Part shown: piece by piece, positions 26,693 through 35,067 of the stretch | Numbering within the stretch: the first letter of the stretch is position 1 | How the letters are laid out: each line of letters begins with the position of its first letter | From: Spirochaetota bacterium | GTDB lineage: Bacteria; Spirochaetota; UBA4802; UBA5550 | DNA: 64,000 bases | Reading direction: 5' to 3' | Assembly: GCA_016933025.1 (NCBI GenBank) | Contig: JAFGBT010000037.1 | Location: forward strand, 1-64,000 | Position numbers and translations under genes: made by a program | Notes under the pieces: generated by a model | Seen by the model: the letters and a program-made list of their open reading frames with translations, nothing else | Database searches by the model: none | Told to the model about the DNA's origin: nothing

Positions 26693-26793
26693 CCGATCAT
26701 GATCCATGTGTCAGAGTAACGTCTTTCTATTCCCGGAACCTCAGTAATTATCAATTTTACATTAAAATTAATTTTTGCACTCAACTTTATTTG

Positions 26794-26822
26794 CCGACAA
26801 ATATAACAGATATTTCTGTCGG
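26794..26822 (+). repeat. Imperfect hairpin after the beta-barrel genes
   Basis: CCGACA (26794-26799) pairs with TGTCGG (26817-26822), and AATAT with ATATT inside it. T-rich sequence follows but without a pure T-run, so it is at best a weak terminator. Confidence 0.4.
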
Positions 26823-26918
26823 TTTCTGAATGTTTTATGGTTCAATTAATCAGAAAAAGGCGGTAAAAATGGGGTTAAAAAATAGTATATTACACTTTTC
26901 TAAAAATGAATAAATTAA

Positions 26919-26947
26919 TTGACATAAATAGTCAGATATGGTAATTA
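26919..26947 (+). promoter_or_regulatory. Candidate promoter of the fliL-flagellar operon
   Basis: TTGACA (26919-26924), a 17-base spacer and TAATTA (26942-26947) lie about 165 bases upstream of fliL. The pattern is of the housekeeping sigma type, consistent with sigma-70 control of this operon in Borrelia and Treponema. Confidence 0.45.
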
Positions 26948-27113
26948 TGTCACATATTTCTACATTAATTTGATTATATTTTTGAATTCGTGGTGTTCAT
27001 AATTAAATTGATAATACCGGAGAGATGGCGGTCGAAAAAAATCTGAATCATTATGCGAACGTAAGAACGATGCCTGCTGCTTAATGATCTTATGATTACA
27101 AAAAGGAACTGAT

Positions 27114-27647
27114 ATGGGTGAAGAAGAAAAAGATGAGATAATCGAGGAAGAAGAGGAAGCGGCAAAGGAGGAAGAGCCGGGGCGACGCTTTGAAGCGTCG
27201 AAGCTTGTAAAGATACTCCTGTACGTTGCCGGGGGCATTCTCCTTATCGTGCTGGTGACCGGTATATCGTATCTGGTCTCGAAATATGTCCAGGAGAGCG
27301 GCTACCAGAAACGCCAGGACATTGTGGCGGCGCCGCCGCCTCCGCCTCTGGCAAGCTACGAGCTGCCGGATTTTTCCAAAACGACGGCCGATGCGGAGCC
27401 GCATTTTATCAAGATGAAGATATCTCTCGCCTATGAGCAGAATGTTGAGTTGAATAACGAGCTGGTGCAGCGCCGGGACCAGATACAGCATGTCGTCAAT
27501 ATAATTCTTCAGGGCAAGAAGTACGAGGACCTTGACACGGTGAGCGATACTGTTGCCCTTGCCGAGGAGATCAAGGCGCACGTGAACGTGATCCTGATAT
27601 CGGGCAAAATAAAGGAAGTGTATTTCAAGGAACTGGTGGTCAATTAG
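27114..27647 (+). CDS. fliL: Flagellar basal body-associated protein FliL
   Basis: A 177-residue single-pass inner-membrane protein. Residues 1-30 are an acidic cytoplasmic stretch (EEEEEAAKEEE), the transmembrane helix is about 37-60, and the periplasmic part follows. That part has a proline run (PPPPPLASYEL) and ends in a domain typical of FliL (FIKMKISLAYEQNVELNNEL, and a final KEVYFKELVVN). FliL associates with the stator ring and stabilises the motor. It opens the flagellar operon; fliN follows by 30 bases. Confidence 0.88.
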   Translation: MGEEEKDEIIEEEEEAAKEEEPGRRFEASKLVKILLYVAGGILLIVLVTGISYLVSKYVQESGYQKRQDIVAAPPPPPLASYELPDFSKTTADAEPHFIKMKISLAYEQNVELNNELVQRRDQIQHVVNIILQGKKYEDLDTVSDTVALAEEIKAHVNVILISGKIKEVYFKELVVN

Positions 27648-27677
27648 GCGCGACAATACTTATCGTGGGAGGAGCAT

Positions 27678-28730
27678 ATGGGTGATGGATCATTATCACA
27701 AGACGAAATAGATGCCTTATTACAGGGCGCTGATGATATGCTGTCCCCGTCCAGCACTGCCCCGGCGGCGGACACCGGACGGGGAAGGGGATTGTTTCCG
27801 CCGAGCGAGTTAAACGCGATACGCGATACGCTCAACACGGCCGTCGGCTCGGTCGCGCCGTCGCTCTCCGGTTACCTTGGCGGGAGGAATCTCAGGATTT
27901 CCCGCCCCTTTATCGAGGTGAAGCACCAGGACGCGGTACGCGGCGATTTTACCGGGAAGTACATCCAGGTTTCCATGGATTACTCCGGAGCGCTGAGCGG
28001 CCGCAACCTGATCGTGTTCAACTATTCCGACGCCGGTTCAATATCGTCGCTGATGATGGGAGATGACCGCGGCGTGCCTCCGACGGATCTGTCAGAGGCG
28101 CACCAGAGCACCATACAGGAATTCACGAATCAGCTCCTTTCGTCCATGGCGACGCATTTCAGCGGCTCGCTCGGGAGCGCGATCAACACCACGCCCGCAA
28201 TCCTCTCGCAGGCAAGCGGCGGGGGCGATCTGCAGCTGCCTCTTGGAGCCGACCTGGTGAAGGTCACCTACGATTTTGCCATCGACGGCGTGCTGAATTC
28301 GAAGCTCTACCATATAATGGACACAAACATAGCGCAGGGACTTTCGAGCGCCACGGGGGCGGTGGCTCAGCAGGTGAGCCAGCCCCAGGCCTACCAGGCT
28401 CACGGCGGCCAGGTGGGCATAAGTCCGGTGAAGTTCCCGCCGCTGGACGAGGGGATTCCGCCGAGCGTCGGCGGGAACATCTCTCTGATCCTCGACGTCC
28501 CGATGACCCTCACGGTGGAGCTGGGGCGCACCACGCAGCTGGTGCAGGATATCCTGGGTCTTGGCGAAGGATCGATTATCGAGCTCGACAAGCTGGCCGG
28601 CGAACCGGTCGATCTTCTGGTCAACGGCAAGCTGATAGCCAAGGGAGAGGTTGTGGTCATTGACGAAAATTTCGGCGTGCGCGTTACAGATATCGTGAGT
28701 CCGGCGGAGCGGTTGTCCGGACTCCAATAA
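27678..28730 (+). CDS. fliN: Flagellar motor switch protein FliN (FliY type)
   Basis: A 350-residue switch protein of FliY architecture. The N-terminus carries the LSQDEIDALLQG motif, which binds CheY or recruits the protein to the switch; the middle (about 45-230) is a CheC-like domain; the C-terminal 90 residues are a FliN/SpoA domain (LTVELGRTTQLVQDIL, PVDLLVNGKLIAKGEVVVID, FGVRVTDI). Long FliN/FliY proteins of this kind occur in Leptospira and Bacillus. No fliM precedes it, although fliM normally sits between fliL and fliN in Borrelia and Treponema. The ribosome site is GGAGG. Confidence 0.9.
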   Translation: MGDGSLSQDEIDALLQGADDMLSPSSTAPAADTGRGRGLFPPSELNAIRDTLNTAVGSVAPSLSGYLGGRNLRISRPFIEVKHQDAVRGDFTGKYIQVSMDYSGALSGRNLIVFNYSDAGSISSLMMGDDRGVPPTDLSEAHQSTIQEFTNQLLSSMATHFSGSLGSAINTTPAILSQASGGGDLQLPLGADLVKVTYDFAIDGVLNSKLYHIMDTNIAQGLSSATGAVAQQVSQPQAYQAHGGQVGISPVKFPPLDEGIPPSVGGNISLILDVPMTLTVELGRTTQLVQDILGLGEGSIIELDKLAGEPVDLLVNGKLIAKGEVVVIDENFGVRVTDIVSPAERLSGLQ

Positions 28731-28796
28731 TATGGCGGTGGCGATCATCGCCATATTTTTTACCTTTTTTTAATGAGACATAACACAGGTAGTTCG

Positions 28797-29570
28797 ATGA
28801 ATAAAACCAGCATACATTTTGTAACCCGGGCGATACTTATTATTTTTTCCTTTTCGGCAGTAGTATGTCCCCTTGATGCGCTTGCGAAAAAGACGAAGCG
28901 CGAGGCAAAACGGGAAATGGCGAAGCAGGAGGAGAAGGCCGTCGTCGATCCCGCCGGCGAGAAACGAGAGCCTGAAGAGGGGGATCTGGCGGAATCGAAG
29001 GAGCGCGGGGCCGCCGGAGAAGAGGCGGCAGTCCCGGGCGGCAATTACAAGGAAGAAGACTTCAAGCCGCAGGTGGAAGAGGAGTCGGCCGTCTGGATGT
29101 TCATAAAGATGCTGTTGATACTCGGGATATTCGCGGGAGGATTTTATTATTTCTACCGGTTTGTGACAAAAAAGGCGGGTATCAGCATATTCGGAGGCGA
29201 GGCGATCAAGGTTCTGTCGGTTGTGCCGCTGGGACAGAACAAGTTCCTTCAAGTCGTCGATCTCGCGGGGAGGATCCTGGTGGTGGGCGTCTCCGACAAC
29301 GCCATCAATCTTATCACGGAAATTACGGAGAAAGACCAGATAGACAGGATCCGGATCCTTTCGACGCGCACGCCGCCCTCCGCAAGAGGAGCGGGAGGGT
29401 TCCAGGACCACGTGGTAAAGGAGATCGGGAAGCTCATCAGCAGGGTGCGGGAGGCGAGGCGCGGCGACGCCGTGCACCGGGCGGCCGAGATGGAGCGGCC
29501 CTCGGACATCAATTATTTAAGACAGCAGAGAAGCAGATTGAAGAATATGAACGGGCTGGAGAATGACTAA
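28797..29570 (+). CDS. fliO: Flagellar export gate protein FliO (FliZ)
   Basis: A 257-residue protein with a predicted N-terminal signal sequence, a highly charged Lys/Glu region (about 28-92), a transmembrane helix (about 95-117) and a cytoplasmic domain that matches FliO at IKVLSVVPLGQNKFLQVVDLAGRILVVGV. FliO helps FliP assemble the export gate. The ATG at 28797 follows AGGTAG; 28773 is possible. Its end overlaps fliP by 8 bases. It is longer than the 130-residue enteric FliO but similar in size to spirochaete FliZ. Confidence 0.82.
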   Translation: MNKTSIHFVTRAILIIFSFSAVVCPLDALAKKTKREAKREMAKQEEKAVVDPAGEKREPEEGDLAESKERGAAGEEAAVPGGNYKEEDFKPQVEEESAVWMFIKMLLILGIFAGGFYYFYRFVTKKAGISIFGGEAIKVLSVVPLGQNKFLQVVDLAGRILVVGVSDNAINLITEITEKDQIDRIRILSTRTPPSARGAGGFQDHVVKEIGKLISRVREARRGDAVHRAAEMERPSDINYLRQQRSRLKNMNGLEND

Positions 29571-30327
29571 ACGAATCGCGTTCATCGTGGCGTTACTTGT
29601 CCTGCTGGGTGCCGGCGCCGCCTACGCCCAAAACGTCGGCGGCGTGCGCATGCCGATCCCCAAGATTGCCTTCGATATCGAGGAGGCCGTCGGCCCCAAA
29701 GACACGGCGCTCTCGCTGCAGATTCTGTTTTTGCTCACCATACTGACGCTGGCCCCGGCCATCATCATGATGATGACGGCATTCACGCGCGTCGTTATCG
29801 TGCTGGATTTCATCAAACGGGCGCTGTCGCTCCAGCAGATGCCGCCGAACCAGGTGATCATCGGCTTTTCCATCTTTTTGACCTTTTTTATAATGGCCCC
29901 GACTTTTTCGAAGATGAATGACGATGCGCTGCAGCCCTACTTGAAGGGCAAGATTAACAGCGAGGCCTTCTTTAACAAGGGCATGGAGCCGATGCGTGAC
30001 TTCATGTTCAGGCAGACCCGGGAGAAGGACATCGCGCTCTTCATCAGTCTCGCGAAGATTGAAAAGCCCAAGACCAGAAAGGACGTGCCAAGCTATTGCC
30101 TGATTCCGGCCTTCATGATCAGCGAGCTTAAACGGGCCTTCGAGATCGGGATCTATATTTTTATTCCTTTTATCGTGATCGATATGATTGTGGCGAGCGC
30201 CCTCATGGCCATGGGGATGATCATGCTTCCCCCGGTCATGATATCGCTGCCGTTCAAGATAATCCTATTCGTCCTGGTTGACGGCTGGAACTTGCTCACC
30301 TACGAGCTGGTGCGGTCGTTCAGGTAA
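29563..30327 (+). CDS. fliP: Flagellar type III export gate protein FliP
   Basis: A 254-residue integral membrane protein with an N-terminal signal peptide (ending near AAYA) and four transmembrane helices. Family motifs: LTLAPAIIMMMTAFTRVVIV, the QMPPNQV segment and FIPFIVIDMIVASALMAMGM. FliP forms, with FliQ and FliR, the helical export-gate core. It overlaps fliO and is 12 bases from fliQ. Confidence 0.96.
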   Translation: MTKRIAFIVALLVLLGAGAAYAQNVGGVRMPIPKIAFDIEEAVGPKDTALSLQILFLLTILTLAPAIIMMMTAFTRVVIVLDFIKRALSLQQMPPNQVIIGFSIFLTFFIMAPTFSKMNDDALQPYLKGKINSEAFFNKGMEPMRDFMFRQTREKDIALFISLAKIEKPKTRKDVPSYCLIPAFMISELKRAFEIGIYIFIPFIVIDMIVASALMAMGMIMLPPVMISLPFKIILFVLVDGWNLLTYELVRSFR

Positions 30328-30339
30328 CGGGGTGGCGAG

Positions 30340-30603
30340 ATGACTGATGTGACCATAGTATCCATGATGCGCGATTCGTTGATGACGATCCTGATGGTGT
30401 CTGCGCCGATGCTGGGGATTGGAATGTTCGTGGGCCTTATCATATCGATATTCCAGACCACGACGTCGATACAGGAGCAGACCCTCACGTTCGTGCCGAA
30501 GATAGTCGCCATATTCCTGGTCATGATGATTTTCGGCACGTGGATGATCCGGACGCTGGTGAATTACGCGAACCATATCTTCATGATGATAGAGAAATTA
30601 TAA
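30340..30603 (+). CDS. fliQ: Flagellar type III export gate protein FliQ
   Basis: An 87-residue two-helix membrane protein. Matches the family at LGIGMFVGLIISIFQTTTSI followed by QEQTLTFVPKIVAIF. Size and position, between fliP and fliR, are canonical. The stop codon at 30601-30603 is followed one base later by a 44-base perfect palindrome. Confidence 0.95.
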   Translation: MTDVTIVSMMRDSLMTILMVSAPMLGIGMFVGLIISIFQTTTSIQEQTLTFVPKIVAIFLVMMIFGTWMIRTLVNYANHIFMMIEKL

Positions 30604-30604
30604 T

Positions 30605-30648
30605 GCCGCGCTGCAGGCGGGGATGCGCATCCCCGCCTGCAGCGCGGC
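30605..30648. repeat. Perfect 44-base palindrome between fliQ and fliR
   Basis: Bases 30605-30626 and 30627-30648 are exact reverse complements: a 22-bp stem with no spacer, GC-rich, centred on ATGC/GCAT. It has no T-run. In mRNA it would form a very stable hairpin that could protect the 3' end of the fliQ segment or hinder translation of fliR (start at 30664). Confidence 0.95.
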
Positions 30649-30663
30649 GTGATACGGGGGCCG

Positions 30664-31443
30664 ATGCACTACTTTGTTAACCATTTCCAGGTTTTTCTGC
30701 TGATCATGATGCGCATGAACGCCATGATCATCATAGCCCCCTTTTTCTCAAGCGATCTGATCCCCTTCAGGATCAAGGCGATTATATCGTTTCTTATTAC
30801 GCTGGTGATATTCCCGGTCGTCGCCGCAAAGGGCTACCCGCTCCCGGGCGACATGGGGGGGTATGCCCTGCTTGTGCTTCAGGAGGTGGTCATCGGTCTC
30901 TTCCTCGGGTTCCTGGTCTCCGTCATTTTTGCGGCGTTCCAGCTTTCGGGACAGTTCCTCGCCGTTCAGGTCGGGTTCGGCATCAACGAGGTCCTGGACC
31001 CGATAGGCCAGGTGAGCGTGCCTCTCGAGGGCCAGCTCAAGAACCTGATCGGCCTGCTGGTGCTCCTCGCAATGAACGGGCATCACCTGATGCTCCAGGG
31101 GGTATACCGGTCCTACGAGCTCGCCCCGATCATAAGCGCCAAGAAAATATTCATGGGGGGGCTCCTCAAATCAATGCTCCACATGTTTTCCGGGATGTTC
31201 GTGGTGGCCCTGAAGATAGCCATTCCCGTGGTGGCTGTCATATTCCTGGTGGAGGTATGTCTCGGGATCCTGGCGCGGGTGGCTCCCCAGATGAACATCA
31301 TGATGCTCGGGTTTCCGTTTAAAATAGCGATATCGTTTGTGGTGATGGTGGTGATCATGCCGCTCATCGTGAAGATCATGTGGGTCGGACTCGAGCGGGC
31401 ATTCGGGTTCATATTCAAGATGCTGGCCCACTGGCCGGGGTAA
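30664..31443 (+). CDS. fliR: Flagellar type III export gate protein FliR
   Basis: A 259-residue membrane protein with about six helices. Motifs: RMNAMIIIAPFFSSDLIP near the N-terminus, and the FliR core QVGFGINEVLDP. FliR closes the FliP5Q4R1 core and contacts FlhB. The ATG at 30664 follows a GGGGG site and is preferred to the GTG at 30649. The next gene, flhB, is separated from it by a two-hairpin repeat element. Confidence 0.95.
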   Translation: MHYFVNHFQVFLLIMMRMNAMIIIAPFFSSDLIPFRIKAIISFLITLVIFPVVAAKGYPLPGDMGGYALLVLQEVVIGLFLGFLVSVIFAAFQLSGQFLAVQVGFGINEVLDPIGQVSVPLEGQLKNLIGLLVLLAMNGHHLMLQGVYRSYELAPIISAKKIFMGGLLKSMLHMFSGMFVVALKIAIPVVAVIFLVEVCLGILARVAPQMNIMMLGFPFKIAISFVVMVVIMPLIVKIMWVGLERAFGFIFKMLAHWPG

Positions 31444-31595
31444 CCTCACCCCCGGCACCTGCTGGGCAGGATGGCCTAATGCCGCCGGAGCCAGGAGGGC
31501 GGAAGGCGGCCTCTCCCGCGGGGAGAGGGGGGCGAGTATTTATTGACAGTGAGCCCTCTCCTTTGAGGAGAGGGCGCGCCGGAGGCGGGGTGAGG
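31444..31595. repeat. Two-hairpin intergenic element with terminal inverted repeats, copy A
   Basis: The element begins CCTCACCCC (31444) and ends with the reverse complement GGGGTGAGG (31587-31595). Inside are two CCTCTCC-type hairpins: CCTCTCCC with GGGGAGAGG (31510-31528) and GCCCTCTCC with GGAGAGGGC (31552-31574). The right end matches copy B (34923-35030) closely: the GGAGAGGGCGCGCCGGAGGC region is identical and runs into GGGGTGAGG. It resembles a REP or MITE-like element. Confidence 0.75.
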
Positions 31596-31606
31596 TCTAT
31601 AAAATT

Positions 31607-32791
31607 ATGAAAGAGTACATAAGCACATTCAGCAAGTTCAACCGATGGAGCGGCGACCCGTTTTTCGCCGGCTTCGCGTTTGACCTCCAGCTCTTCGCCG
31701 CTGAGGACGAGGGGAGGACCGAGGAGCCGACCGAGAAGAAGCTCAGGGAGGCGCGCGAGAAGGGGCAGGTCGCCAGGACCGTAGAGCTCCCCCAGGCGAT
31801 CGTCGTGATTTTCGGGTTCATGGTTATCCTGATTTTCGGCTCATGGATACTCGATATCATCATACGCCTGACGACCTACTACCTCTCGTCCTTCTCGCGC
31901 CTGTACGTTACCGAGCGGAGCATTTACCGCGAGTTTCTGGCGGTTGCGGTCGAATCCGGGAAAATCCTCCTCCCGATATTCATCGCTGCCGTGACAGCCG
32001 CTTTGTTGGGGAATCTGGTGCAGGTGGGATTCCAGTTCTCCGCGCACCCGTTGAAGTTTGACCTGAGCAAGCTTAAGTTCGACCCGGCCACGGTCATGAA
32101 GAGGATTTTTTTCTCCAAGCAGGTGGCGATGAACCTGTTCAAGTCGGTGTTCAAGGTGCTGGCCGTCGGTTTCGTGGCATATCTCATCATCATGTCCGAT
32201 CTCGACGACCTCCTGAAAACGCCCGACGTTTCAATAGCCATGGCGTTAAAAATCATCATGATGACCGCCTTCAAGATAATCATCTGGTCCGCGGTGCTGC
32301 TCCTGGCGCTCTCCATACCGGACTATTTTTTCCAGAAGCGGGAGTTCATCGAGTCGTTGAAAATGACCAAGGAAGAGCTGAAAGAGGAGTTGAAGGAGAC
32401 GATCGGCGATCCGTACATCCGGGCACGACTGCGCGAGATGCAGCGGCAGAACCTAATGAGGGTCATGATGAGCAGGGAGGTCCCGAAGGCCGACGTGGTG
32501 GTCACCAATCCGACCCACTATGCGGTCGCGCTCCAGTACGACCGGGAGCGGATGCCGGCCCCGACGGTGGTCGCGAAGGGAGAGGACAGCATCGCCCTGA
32601 AGATTCGGGAGGTGGCCCGGGAGCACGATATCCCCATGATAGAGAACAGGCCGCTCGCACAGGAGATGTGCCGGAGGCTCGACGTGGGCGATATCATCCC
32701 GGAGGACCTTTTTTACGCCGTCTCCCTCATATACGGAGAGATCATCAGGAAGTACCCTGAGCGGTACCGGAGACTGGCGGAGGCCATATGA
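31607..32791 (+). CDS. flhB: Flagellar export substrate-specificity switch FlhB
   Basis: A 394-residue protein with an N-terminal extension (about 1-35), the EEPTEKKLREAREKGQV signature, four transmembrane helices (about 65-245) and a cytoplasmic tail containing the autocleavage site N-P-T-H in VVTNPTHYAVAL. Cleavage between N and P switches export from hook to filament. The ATG at 31607 is chosen from the frame; the extension before the EEPTEKK motif is longer than in enteric FlhB but common in spirochaetes. Copy A of the repeat ends 11 bases before it. Confidence 0.95.
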   Translation: MKEYISTFSKFNRWSGDPFFAGFAFDLQLFAAEDEGRTEEPTEKKLREAREKGQVARTVELPQAIVVIFGFMVILIFGSWILDIIIRLTTYYLSSFSRLYVTERSIYREFLAVAVESGKILLPIFIAAVTAALLGNLVQVGFQFSAHPLKFDLSKLKFDPATVMKRIFFSKQVAMNLFKSVFKVLAVGFVAYLIIMSDLDDLLKTPDVSIAMALKIIMMTAFKIIIWSAVLLLALSIPDYFFQKREFIESLKMTKEELKEELKETIGDPYIRARLREMQRQNLMRVMMSREVPKADVVVTNPTHYAVALQYDRERMPAPTVVAKGEDSIALKIREVAREHDIPMIENRPLAQEMCRRLDVGDIIPEDLFYAVSLIYGEIIRKYPERYRRLAEAI

Positions 32792-32803
32792 CGATGAGGT
32801 TGC

Positions 32804-34915
32804 ATGATGGCAGAGCCTAGGCGCGGCATGCTCGCGTTTCTTGCAGAGGACACCAAGTGGATGCAGAAGTCCGACATCCTTCTCGGCATCGGCGTCGTTT
32901 CGGTGGTGGTCATGCTCATCATCCCGCTGCCCACGTTCCTGCTCGATTTGCTCCTGGCGATCAGCGTCATGTCGGGGCTCCTGATCCTGATGATCGTCAT
33001 GTTCATCGGCCGGACCTTCGATTTTTCCATTTTCCCCTCGCTCCTCCTGATAACGACGGTGTTCCGGCTGGCCCTCAACGTCTCATCGACCAGGCTGATC
33101 CTCCTGCAGGGCGCCGCGTTCGACGGCAAGCTTATCCGGGCCTTCGGCCAGTTCGTCGTGGGAGGCAACTACGTCGTCGGTTTTATCATATTCATCATTC
33201 TGGTGGCGGTTCAGTTCATCGTCATCACGAAAGGAGCAACGCGGACGGCCGAGGTGGCGGCGCGCTTTACGTTGGACGCAATGCCCGGCAAGCAGATGAG
33301 CATCGATTCAGACCTCTCCAACGGTCTCATCACCGAGGACGAGGCGCGAAAGCGGCGCGAGGAAATACGGCGGGAGGCGGATTTCTACGGGGCCATGGAC
33401 GGTGCCTCGAAGTTCGTGCAGGGCGATGTTAAGGTTTCCATCGTCATAACATTCATTAATATCATAGGGGGATTCATAATCGGCATGGTGATGCGGGGCG
33501 AGCCGTTCGAGGTTGCGCTCAGAACATACACCCTGCTGACCATCGGCGAGGGCCTCGTGGCCCAGGTCCCGTCGCTGCTCATCACGACCGCTACCGGTAT
33601 CATCGTCACCCGCGCGGTCTCCAACGAAAACATGGGCAAGGACATCGGGGAACAGCTCGGATCCCAGCCGCGTGCGCTCTTGATAACCGCCGCCACGCTG
33701 GGGGTGGCAATCATCATCCCCGGCTTCCCGAAGCTCGCGCTCCTGATACTCTCACTGGGCCTCGGCGCTCTTGGCGTTATTCTCATCCAGTCGCAGAGCG
33801 AGGAGAAGGAGAAGGTTCAGCGAAAGGAAAAGGAGGCCGCTCTCAGGGAACACCGCCCCGAGGAGGTTACCCAGCTTGTCCAGGTCGATCCGCTCGAGGT
33901 CGAGATCGGCTACAACCTCATACCGCTCGTTGACCCGGAGCAGGGCGGGACCCTGCTCGAGCGGATCACCAACATCCGGCGGCGGAGCGCGCTGGACATG
34001 GGGCTCATTGTGCCGCCGATACGAATACGCGACAACATGGAGCTCGATCCCGAGGCCTACTCGATACTCATCAAGGGGGTCGAGGTGGGGCGCGGCTCGC
34101 TCCAGGTGGACAAGCTCATGGCGATGGATTCGGGCGAGGTGAGCGAGAAGATCGAGGGCCAGGAGTTCACCGAGCCGGTGTTCAGTCTGAAGGCGATCTG
34201 GATCAAGACGGATGTGCGTGACCTCGCCGAGAGCAGGGGATACACCGTCGTCGACTGTCCCACGATCATCGCTACGCATCTGACCGAGATCATCAAGCGG
34301 CACGCCGACGAGATCCTGGGCCGTCAGGAGGTGCAGAAGCTTATCGACAGCGTCAGGGAGGACTACCCGGCGGTGATACGCGAGCTTATCGACGATCACA
34401 AGATGACGCTGGGCGACATACAGAAGGTGCTCCAGGCTCTCCTCCGCGAGCGGGTGTCCATCAGGAATATCGTCACCATACTGGAGACGCTGTCGAGCTA
34501 CGTCTCTTATTCCAAGGACCCGACTTTTCTGGCCGAGCAGGTACGCATGGCCCTGGCCCGTCAGATCACCAAGAGCTACGTTGATCTGGCCAATATGCTC
34601 TCGGTCATAACGGTCGATCCCGAGATAGAGACGATCATCAGGAACTCCATGCACGAGGATCCGATCGAGGGGCCGGTGCTGGCCATGGATCCCGACACTC
34701 ATGCGACCGTGGTGAACGCCCTGCTTGACGCCTATCGGCGCTCGAAAAGCATGGGGCACGCGCCGGTCTACCTGGTGGCGCCACAGATACGCCGCGTGTC
34801 GTTCAACCTATTAGAAAGGGAGGTTCCCTCGCCCGTGGTGCTGTCGTATAACGAGATTTCGAGTTCGGTCAAGGTTGAGGTTGTTGCTTCAGCGCTGCTC
34901 GGCAGCGCAACATAG
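32804..34915 (+). CDS. flhA: Flagellar export apparatus protein FlhA
   Basis: A 703-residue protein: eight predicted membrane helices in the first half (about 20-330), a conserved cytoplasmic loop AEVAARFTLDAMPGKQMSID, DLSNGLI and EARKRRE typical of the family, and a large cytoplasmic domain (about 350-703) that docks chaperone-substrate complexes. It ends normally and stands 12 bases after flhB. FlhA is the proton-driven core of the export gate. Confidence 0.96.
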   Translation: MMAEPRRGMLAFLAEDTKWMQKSDILLGIGVVSVVVMLIIPLPTFLLDLLLAISVMSGLLILMIVMFIGRTFDFSIFPSLLLITTVFRLALNVSSTRLILLQGAAFDGKLIRAFGQFVVGGNYVVGFIIFIILVAVQFIVITKGATRTAEVAARFTLDAMPGKQMSIDSDLSNGLITEDEARKRREEIRREADFYGAMDGASKFVQGDVKVSIVITFINIIGGFIIGMVMRGEPFEVALRTYTLLTIGEGLVAQVPSLLITTATGIIVTRAVSNENMGKDIGEQLGSQPRALLITAATLGVAIIIPGFPKLALLILSLGLGALGVILIQSQSEEKEKVQRKEKEAALREHRPEEVTQLVQVDPLEVEIGYNLIPLVDPEQGGTLLERITNIRRRSALDMGLIVPPIRIRDNMELDPEAYSILIKGVEVGRGSLQVDKLMAMDSGEVSEKIEGQEFTEPVFSLKAIWIKTDVRDLAESRGYTVVDCPTIIATHLTEIIKRHADEILGRQEVQKLIDSVREDYPAVIRELIDDHKMTLGDIQKVLQALLRERVSIRNIVTILETLSSYVSYSKDPTFLAEQVRMALARQITKSYVDLANMLSVITVDPEIETIIRNSMHEDPIEGPVLAMDPDTHATVVNALLDAYRRSKSMGHAPVYLVAPQIRRVSFNLLEREVPSPVVLSYNEISSSVKVEVVASALLGSAT

Positions 34916-34922
34916 GGAAATG

Positions 34923-35030
34923 CCCTCACCCCATCCCCTCTCCCACAGGGAGAGGGGAGCTAAGGGCAGAAAACAATTGATGCTGAGCCCTCTCCCTGCG
35001 GGAGAGGGCGCGCCGGAGGCGGGGTGAGGG
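34923..35030. repeat. Two-hairpin intergenic element with terminal inverted repeats, copy B
   Basis: CCCTCACCCC (34923-34932) at the left end is the reverse complement of GGGGTGAGGG (35021-35030) at the right end. Between them are CCCCTCTCCC/GGGAGAGGGG and GCCCTCTCCC/GGGAGAGGGC hairpins. It matches copy A between fliR and flhB in layout and in its right half. Confidence 0.8.
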
Positions 35031-35067
35031 GAATCATATAAAAGATTTTATGATAGGAGAGGTTGCC

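Larger units (their letters stand above)
26693..27113. other. AT-rich intergenic region before the flagellar operon
   Basis: About 420 bases, strongly AT-rich compared with flanking genes. It holds an imperfect hairpin (26794-26822) that might end the beta-barrel transcript and a sigma-70-like promoter (26919-26947). I see no coding potential in it. Confidence 0.6.

Noticed and set aside
27678..28730. Calling this gene fliM because of the LSQDEIDALLQG motif
   Set aside because: The C-terminus is FliN-like (PVDLLVNGKLIAKGEVVVID then FGVRVTDI), as in FliY. FliM would lack this ending.
33752..34759. 335-codon minus-strand frame
   Set aside because: It lies within flhA, which is complete and has all family motifs. 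The opposite frame has no recognisable domain and an atypical His/Arg-rich composition.
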